A stretch of DNA of 64,000 bases, from positions 1-64,000 of the forward strand of contig CAYLZG010000007.1 of the NCBI GenBank assembly GCA_964387985.1. Reading direction: 5' to 3'. Source of the stretch: JALOOB01 sp964387985. Its GTDB lineage: Bacteria; Chloroflexota; Anaerolineae; CG2-30-64-16. Positions 58,741-64,000 of this stretch are shown piece by piece. Numbering within the stretch: the first letter of the stretch is position 1; each line of letters starts with the position of its first letter. The notes under the pieces were generated by a model. That model was not told where the DNA came from. It searched no databases and worked only from the letters and a program-made list of their open reading frames with translations. The position numbers were made by a program, and so were the translations under genes.

Positions 58741-60298
58741 CTCAGATACCCGCCGGCACATCGCGCGCAACGTACTGATCGTGGCGGCCTCGTTCGGTTT
58801 GGCCGCTGCAGCAGGGCTGTTCCGCAACGCGGTGATCGCGTCCTCGTTCGGCATCGGATCGCAGCTCGATGCGTACTACGCTGCCTTCAAGCTCCCTGAT
58901 CTGCTCTTCACGGTCGTCGCGGGTGGGGCACTTGCCACTGCCTTCATCCCGGTGTTCGCAGACTACACCGCAAGGGGCGATCAAGGGGATGGTCACACCG
59001 GCCGGGAGGCCGCCTGGCGATTCACCGCAGCAGTACTGAACTGGGTCGTGCTGATCGTGATCTCGCTGGCGCTACTGGCCGCGATTCTCGCGCCGCTCCT
59101 CGTCCGCCACCTGATTGCGCCCGGCTTCGATCCCCAGCAGCAATTCGAAACCGCGGCAGTGATGCGCATCGTGCTCGTCTCGACAGTGATCTTTGGCATC
59201 TCTGCCGTGCTCGGCAGTGCATTGAACGGCCTCAAGCACTTCCTACTGCCCGCCCTGGCCCCCGCCGTGTATCCACTGGGTATCGCAGCGGGCGCCTTAT
59301 GGCTGACCCCCACGATGGGAGTACGCGGCATGGCCGCGGGCGCGGTCGCCGGCTCACTCCTGCACCTGTTGATCAAGGTCCCGGCACTGATCCGGTATGG
59401 TTTCCGGTGGACGCCGGTCCTGCATCCTGGAGATGGGAGCTTGCGGCGGGTCGCCATCCTGATGGGTCCCCGGGTGCTTGACCTGGGGGTGTTTCACCTG
59501 ACGTTGTTGGCAACGACGAATCTCGCCTCGCGCCTGGGAGGCGGCAGCATCAGCGCGCTGGAATGGGGCTGGGATGCCATGCAACTCCCCGAAACCATCA
59601 TCGGCACTGCGTTCGGCCTGGTGGCTTTCCCCACCTTCGCAGGAATGGCCGCGAGCGGCAACCGGGATGGGCTGAGGCGCACTCTCGGTGAATCGCTGCG
59701 AACCGTGCTTGCGCTGGCCGTCCCTGCCGCAGCAGGACTGGTGCTGCTCGGAAGACCGCTGCTGGCACTGCTATACCAGCGCGGCGAGTTCGACGCGGCC
59801 GCAACGGAGGGGGTGTATCGGGCACTCAGAATGTACGCCCTGGGGTTAGCCGGACACAGCTGCCTGGAACTGGCGGCCCGCGCCTACTTCGCAGAGAAGG
59901 ACACGGTCACCCCACTCCTGCTGGCCGCGGGTTCAGCGATCCTGAACATCATCCTTGCCATCCTCCTTATGGCGCCGCTTGGTTACCCCGGATTGGCGCT
60001 GGCCAACTCCATCGCCATCACTTTGGAGGTGCTGGCACTGCTCTTCATCCTTCAGAACCGCTGGGGTGACGTGGAAGGCCGCGCGACTGCTGCGCAACTG
60101 GCCAGGGTGCTCGGCGCGACGACGATCATGAGCCTCGCAATCATGGGCGTGTCTGCTATGGCAGCCCGCTTCGGAATGGGCAACCTCTTGACGTTAGCGA
60201 TTGCGGGAACGGCGGGCATCGCCGTCTATGCCGGAGCGTCGATGGTGCTCCGCATCCGGGAACTGGGAAGATTCGCAGCCGCAGTATTGGGGCGATAG
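58718..60298 (+). CDS. Lipid II flippase MurJ (second copy)
   Basis: 526 residues and about 13-14 helices. The motifs ARNVLIVAASFGLAAAAGLF, LDAYYAAFKLPDLLFTVVAG and RPLLALLYQRGEFDAAAT place it in the MurJ/MviN family. It is clearly different in sequence from the copy at 48981-50591, so this is a paralogue and not an assembly repeat. It may flip another isoprenoid-linked glycan. ATG 58718 overlaps the end of the C39 peptidase gene by 23 bases. Confidence 0.9.
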   Translation: MSLPALSSSDTRRHIARNVLIVAASFGLAAAAGLFRNAVIASSFGIGSQLDAYYAAFKLPDLLFTVVAGGALATAFIPVFADYTARGDQGDGHTGREAAWRFTAAVLNWVVLIVISLALLAAILAPLLVRHLIAPGFDPQQQFETAAVMRIVLVSTVIFGISAVLGSALNGLKHFLLPALAPAVYPLGIAAGALWLTPTMGVRGMAAGAVAGSLLHLLIKVPALIRYGFRWTPVLHPGDGSLRRVAILMGPRVLDLGVFHLTLLATTNLASRLGGGSISALEWGWDAMQLPETIIGTAFGLVAFPTFAGMAASGNRDGLRRTLGESLRTVLALAVPAAAGLVLLGRPLLALLYQRGEFDAAATEGVYRALRMYALGLAGHSCLELAARAYFAEKDTVTPLLLAAGSAILNIILAILLMAPLGYPGLALANSIAITLEVLALLFILQNRWGDVEGRATAAQLARVLGATTIMSLAIMGVSAMAARFGMGNLLTLAIAGTAGIAVYAGASMVLRIRELGRFAAAVLGR

Positions 60299-60345
60299 CA
60301 CCCTTTGTGTAGTAAAATGGCTTATTGTGTCGAGCGGGGTGGTCC

Positions 60346-60627
60346 ATGCCTATCTATGAATACAGCTGCCGCACTTGCGGGGAGACCTTCGAGCAGTGGC
60401 ACCCGTCCATGAAGAATCTGTTGCCGGTCGCCTGTCCAAAGTGCGGCGCAGCGGACGTTCAGCGAAGCATCTCCGCGCCGGCCGTGCGCTCTTCAGGCAC
60501 AGGCCGATCTGCCTCGGATTCCTCATCCGGTGACTCCGCGGGTGCACCCGCAAAACCAGAGGTCTTTGGCCGCAAGGAGCTTAACACAGCGCTGCACGCA
60601 CGGGGGGAGAAACCGGGCAAGGAGTAG
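60346..60627 (+). CDS. FmdB-family zinc-ribbon protein
   Basis: 93 residues. The N-terminal zinc ribbon MPIYEYSCRTCGETFEQWHP has CxxC, and the second pair is CPKCGAADVQRSISAP. The rest is Ser/Ala/Gly-rich and disordered. The family is common; FmdB-like proteins are described as putative regulators, but the function is unsettled. GGGGTGG precedes ATG 60346. Confidence 0.88.
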   Translation: MPIYEYSCRTCGETFEQWHPSMKNLLPVACPKCGAADVQRSISAPAVRSSGTGRSASDSSSGDSAGAPAKPEVFGRKELNTALHARGEKPGKE

Positions 60628-60651
60628 AGCGGTGGATGAGACGTCGATAGG

Positions 60652-61221
60652 ATGCGCCGGGTGAAATCGCGACGGCCTGTCGTTTGGCGCTGGCTGGTAG
60701 TTGGCGCGGTCCTCGTATCGCTGCTCTACCTGTTAGCGATGTTTGGCGTGGCATTTCTGCGCAGCAAGCCTGGAGGTGTCGTGGGATTGGATGCAACCTA
60801 CATTCAGCCGGGTGACCGGATTACCATCCACCAGTCAACTGGGGATGTGAAAGCCTACATCACGAGCGAAAAAGGGATCGGCCGGATGGATCTCACGCGG
60901 ACACAGGAGCCGCCCCGCACCTTGACGTTGTTCTTTCAGCTCAAGGGGCTGGAGCAGATGACGTTTGCGTGGGGAGATGTGCGCGTCCTCGCCCACGTGT
61001 CGAGCATCGATGGAAGCGTACGCGAGGAGCTGGCATCGGGAGCCGGAGAGCCGGCCCCCATCAGCGACTCCAGTCCTTACTGGATGCCCCTGCGCATCGA
61101 AGCAGAAGCGCCGGTCAGCTTCCCCCTTACAAAGGGTCACTTCGTCATAGAAGCGCCCAAAGCCTTCCTGGATGCGACCCCGGCGGAGTTCTCGCTCAGT
61201 TGGATCGACTTCTACCGCTGA
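60652..61221 (+). CDS. Membrane-anchored hypothetical protein
   Basis: 189 residues. One N-terminal transmembrane helix (about 13-36, WLVVGAVLVSLLYLLAMFGV) with a basic start, then a beta-rich outside domain. I do not recognise the domain. It lies 24 bases after fmdB-like and runs into the esterase gene, so all three are probably cotranscribed. Confidence 0.65.
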   Translation: MRRVKSRRPVVWRWLVVGAVLVSLLYLLAMFGVAFLRSKPGGVVGLDATYIQPGDRITIHQSTGDVKAYITSEKGIGRMDLTRTQEPPRTLTLFFQLKGLEQMTFAWGDVRVLAHVSSIDGSVREELASGAGEPAPISDSSPYWMPLRIEAEAPVSFPLTKGHFVIEAPKAFLDATPAEFSLSWIDFYR

Positions 61222-61235
61222 CACAGGTGGGGTTC

Positions 61236-62516
61236 TTGTCACAGATTCGAGTTCAGCGCCTTACCGTACTGCTCCGCAGCCTGCTCTGCAGCCTGCTCCT
61301 CAGCGGCGTGCTGCTGTCACCTTTGCAGGCAGGTTCCGAGATCGGTCGCTCAGAGGCCTTCTTCGACCGCACAGAAAAGCTGCGCGGGCTACCCTTCCGC
61401 ACCCTGGCCGACCTGCAGACCCGGATGAAGGATACCGTCACGGTCGCCCAGGCCGATGCCTTCTGGCAGGAGATCACATCCCTCGGCCAGATGCCGCTCG
61501 TCTTCGGGGATACCGCAGTGTTTTTCTACCGGGGCGCTGCAACCACCGTGGAATGGATCGGCGACTTCACGACCTGGCAAACTGGCGAGCCGCTGGCTGG
61601 AGAGCAGCTGGGCAAGACCGGTATCTGGTCTGCGCAGCGCCGGTTTCCCCGTGACGCGCGCTTCGACTACAAGTTGAGGGTTGACGGACTGCAACGCAAC
61701 GACCCGCTCAACCCGCTTACGCAGCTTGACGGCCATGAGTTGAATTCGGTCCTGACGATGCCTGATTACGTCTATCCAAAGACTACGGTGCCTCGTACTG
61801 GGGGTCCTAAGGGAACACTGAGCGGCCCCTTTGTGCTCAACAGCAAGCACTTGGGCTATGCCAAACGCATCCAGATCTACACGCCGGCCGGTTACGAGAA
61901 GCTCAAGAACCTGCCCGTTCTCTACGTAACGGACGGCCATGAGTATGCCAACCCGGCGATGGGCGCGCTGCCCGTGATACTCGATAACCTGATCGCGGAC
62001 AGAAGCATCCAGCCGGTGATGGCCGTATTCATCGACCCCCGCGATCTCATTACGGGCGAGAACCGTCGCGGACCGGAGCTGCTCACCAATCCTAACTTCC
62101 AGAGTTTTCTTACGAGGGAGCTCATCCCCTGGGTCGACAGCCACTACCCGACCCGTCCCCTGCAAGAGGCTCGCGGGCTTGCCGGAATGTCGCTGGGCGG
62201 CCTGCACGCCACCTATACAGCAACTCGCCAATCCGACTGGTTCGCCTTCATCGGAGTTCTATCCCCATACTACACCGCCAAACCTGCGGTCCTGGCGGAG
62301 TTTGAAAAGAGCAGGCGCCTGCCCGTGAAGCTGTTCGTCAGCCAGGGAACTTACGATTTCGATGTGGCCAATACGCGTCACATGCGCGATGTACTGCGAA
62401 CCAGGGTCTACCCCTTCAAGTATGTCGAGACCAACGACGGCCACTCCTGGGGCAACTGGCGTGGTGTGCTCGACGATATGCTCATCTTCTTCTGGGGAAA
62501 TCAGGAACCCACCTGA
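61236..62516 (+). CDS. Secreted esterase of the enterochelin/esterase D type
   Basis: 426 residues from TTG 61236; GTG 61227 is an alternative. A signal peptide (LTVLLRSLLCSLLLSGVLLS) leads to an N-terminal Ig-like domain of the CBM48/esterase-N type (VFFYRGAATTVEWIGDFTTW). The catalytic alpha/beta hydrolase follows, with the nucleophile in LAGMSLGGLHATYTA and His in TNDGHSWGNWRG. Homologues hydrolyse siderophore or acyl-sugar esters. The substrate here is open. Confidence 0.85.
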   Translation: MSQIRVQRLTVLLRSLLCSLLLSGVLLSPLQAGSEIGRSEAFFDRTEKLRGLPFRTLADLQTRMKDTVTVAQADAFWQEITSLGQMPLVFGDTAVFFYRGAATTVEWIGDFTTWQTGEPLAGEQLGKTGIWSAQRRFPRDARFDYKLRVDGLQRNDPLNPLTQLDGHELNSVLTMPDYVYPKTTVPRTGGPKGTLSGPFVLNSKHLGYAKRIQIYTPAGYEKLKNLPVLYVTDGHEYANPAMGALPVILDNLIADRSIQPVMAVFIDPRDLITGENRRGPELLTNPNFQSFLTRELIPWVDSHYPTRPLQEARGLAGMSLGGLHATYTATRQSDWFAFIGVLSPYYTAKPAVLAEFEKSRRLPVKLFVSQGTYDFDVANTRHMRDVLRTRVYPFKYVETNDGHSWGNWRGVLDDMLIFFWGNQEPT

Positions 62517-62547
62517 CACCGCACCGAGAGGAGTCTTTAAATCTCCC

Positions 62548-62576
62548 TTTCCGTTGCGACCTAATTGTGCTATAAT
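62548..62576 (+). promoter_or_regulatory. Promoter candidate of the glycosidase-amidase gene
   Basis: A good TATAAT (62571-62576) with a poor -35, TTTCCG (62548-62553), 17 bases upstream. Confidence 0.5.
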
Positions 62577-62616
62577 AGTACTGTTTTTGATTCAGCGAAG
62601 ACGGGAGAGAGTGAAC

Positions 62617-64000
62617 ATGCCGCGTGCATTGCGTGATTCGCCGTTTCTCTACGGCTTCCATGATCCCGGCGGCGAACAAACCATGCTCGATGTGGGCACA
62701 CCCGGCTGGGTGCTGGTCACCGAAGCGATCGGGCATGACCCCAACGACCGCTCTGGCGCCGACTACCGGCGCCTCTCGGACCGCGACCTCGGCGTCATCG
62801 TCCGCCTCAATAACGCCTATAATCCGGGCGGCACGATCCCCTACGAACGCGACTACTCCAGCTTCGCGCGCCGCTGCGCGAACTTCGTCGAAGCCTCGCA
62901 GGGTGCACATATCTGGATCATCGGCAATGAGACGAACCACCCGATCGAGTGGCCGGGGGCCGAGTGGAACTGGGGACCGGGATGGCCCGCCCCGGTGAGC
63001 CCCGACAAGCGGGGCGAGGAGATCACGCCGGCACGATACGCCGCCTGCTACAGGCAGTGCCGCACCGCCATCAAGGCCGTGGCAGGCCATGCAGGGGACC
63101 AGGTTCTTGTCAGTGCACCCGCGCCTTGGAATATCCTCCTTACGTATCCAACCAATCCGAGCGGCGATTGGGTCAGGTATTTCGGAGACATACTGACAGC
63201 GATCGGGGCCGGAAACCTGGATGGCATAACCCTCCACACCTACACCCACGGAGCATCTCAGGCGCTCATCACGTCGGACGAACGCATGGGGGATGCCCGC
63301 TTCGGACACTTGCGCTATCACTTCAGGGCCTACCAGGACTTCATGGCCGCAATTCCCCAGGCCATGCGCGGCCTGCCCGTCTACATCACTGAGAGCAATC
63401 CAGGGGATCAGGCCTGGGCGAACGCGAACACANNNNNNNNNNGAATCGCGCCAACCCTCAGAAGATCCGTCGCTGCTGCTCTACCGGTGGCCCCAGGTTC
63501 CCAACGACCGCTGGGGCATCGAGGGCAAGGCCGGCGTCATCGAAGACTTCCGCATGGCGCTGGGTCCCCGCTACCAGTGGACGGCAACCGAAGACCCATG
63601 GGCGGCTTTAGGTCGCCGGGTGGCTGAGTTGGAGCAGGCGCTGGCGACGCGCAAGGCCGCTTTCGAGGCTTTAGCGACCCTGGCTGCGGATGCCGCGGCG
63701 TTGAGAAGAGAGGCGGAAGGCATCTCGGCCCCCCCGGCCGGTGCAGGGGGAGCTGAGCTGCGCGGCCAATTCGAGAGATTGAAGGATGAGATCGATGGGC
63801 TGCAGCGTCTCCTCGGCCACCATCCCGGTCCGGCGGGACTCCATATCGTCGACAGGATCGGCAAGCTGCCGGGGGGACCTGCCGCACCGTATCCCAATCG
63901 TAACCTTGCGCTCATCCGGCGCATCGTGATCCATCACACGGTCACGCCAGGCGACATCTCGCCCGAGAAAGTTGCGCAGGCGATGATCGCGAGGGGTCTG
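62617..64000 (+). CDS. Clan GH-A-like glycosidase domain fused to an N-acetylmuramoyl-L-alanine amidase (partial, gapped)
   Basis: About 460 residues up to the window edge; the C-terminus is missing. The N-terminal part is TIM-barrel-like, with IIGNETNHP (Glu105) and VYITESNPG (Glu259) in the positions of the acid/base and nucleophile of clan GH-A. After the 10-N gap (63433-63442) the frame resumes with LLLYRWPQVPNDRWGIEGKA, then a coiled coil (GRRVAELEQALATRKAAFEA). The start of an Amidase_2/PGRP domain follows, RIVIHHTVTPGDISPEKVAQ, with a zinc His. No signal peptide is seen. GGGAGAGAG precedes ATG 62617. A peptidoglycan or glycan-degrading role is inferred. Confidence 0.75.
63433..63442. 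other. Assembly gap (10 N)
   Basis: Ten N inside the glycosidase-amidase gene. The frames on the two sides agree only if the true gap is a multiple of three. Confidence 0.95.

Noticed and set aside
58718..60298. Second murJ as an assembly duplication
   Set aside because: The two proteins differ throughout; they are true paralogues.
1..64000. CRISPR arrays, insertion sequences, integrases, prophage
   Set aside because: None seen: no regularly spaced repeats, no transposase motifs, no attachment-site duplication at the tRNA-Gly gene.

Overview
The window is an ordinary-looking core segment of a high-GC (about 60%) bacterial chromosome, assembled as a scaffold with three 10-N gaps. The gene set points to Chloroflexota (Anaerolineae/Caldilineae-like): Thr-Pro-rich linkers on surface proteins, an AlkZ-related protein, a GyrA C-terminal-domain protein without its enzyme, an FMN-riboswitch-controlled NMT1-like ABC transporter, GTG/TTG starts and several probably leaderless genes. 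This placement is inference from gene content; no rRNA is present. I saw no insertion sequence, prophage or CRISPR array.

Layout. 1-5.5 kb: partial VIT/VWA protein, then greA-lysS and a GH57 glucanase. 5.6-9.4 kb: a ten-heme cytochrome c, tRNA-Gly(CCC) with its own promoter and terminator, a GNAT protein, a structured leader RNA and rsgA. 9.5-16.7 kb: histidine phosphatase, stand-alone GyrA beta-pinwheel, phasin/phaR, an MFS transporter, type I asparaginase, a MazG-like protein and an aldo/keto reductase. 16.7-22.8 kb: AlkZ-related protein facing a minus-strand run glgA - alaX-like - MBL hydrolase - TPR - DUF456. 22.9-25.9 kb: a three-gene ABC importer behind an FMN riboswitch (predicted riboflavin uptake). 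25.9-29.3 kb: small proteins, a phosphoesterase, a P-II-like protein and a CPA2 antiporter. 29.5-35.2 kb: Ig-repeat lipoprotein, DegV, and a GNAT plus MGDG-synthase-like glycosyltransferase pair.

35.3-48.5 kb: rnc divergent from ftsY - prfB - smc - EamA transporter - two small genes; prfB needs a programmed +1 frameshift. Then a triple-LysM L,D-transpeptidase divergent from a YVTN-propeller surface protein, an esterase and a gapped membrane protein. 48.5-57 kb (minus): glycosyltransferase - TagA-like - nucleotidyltransferase - murJ, and phosphoribosyltransferase - prfA - prmC - HAD - TsaC/Sua5. 57.3-64 kb: C39 peptidase with TPRs, a second murJ, FmdB zinc ribbon, a membrane protein, an esterase, and a partial protein joining a clan GH-A-like domain to an N-acetylmuramoyl-L-alanine amidase.

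Themes. Translation and protein targeting are heavily represented (LysS, RF1, RF2, PrmC, RsgA, TsaC, AlaX, FtsY). Envelope and peptidoglycan functions recur (two MurJ, LD-transpeptidase, amidase, TagA). The least explained signals are regulatory: terminator-like hairpins sit between a good sigma-70-type promoter and greA, rsgA, ftsY and the phosphoribosyltransferase gene. The rsgA leader is the most elaborate, with a 24-codon ORF, twin hairpins that share the same arms, and long-range complementarity.
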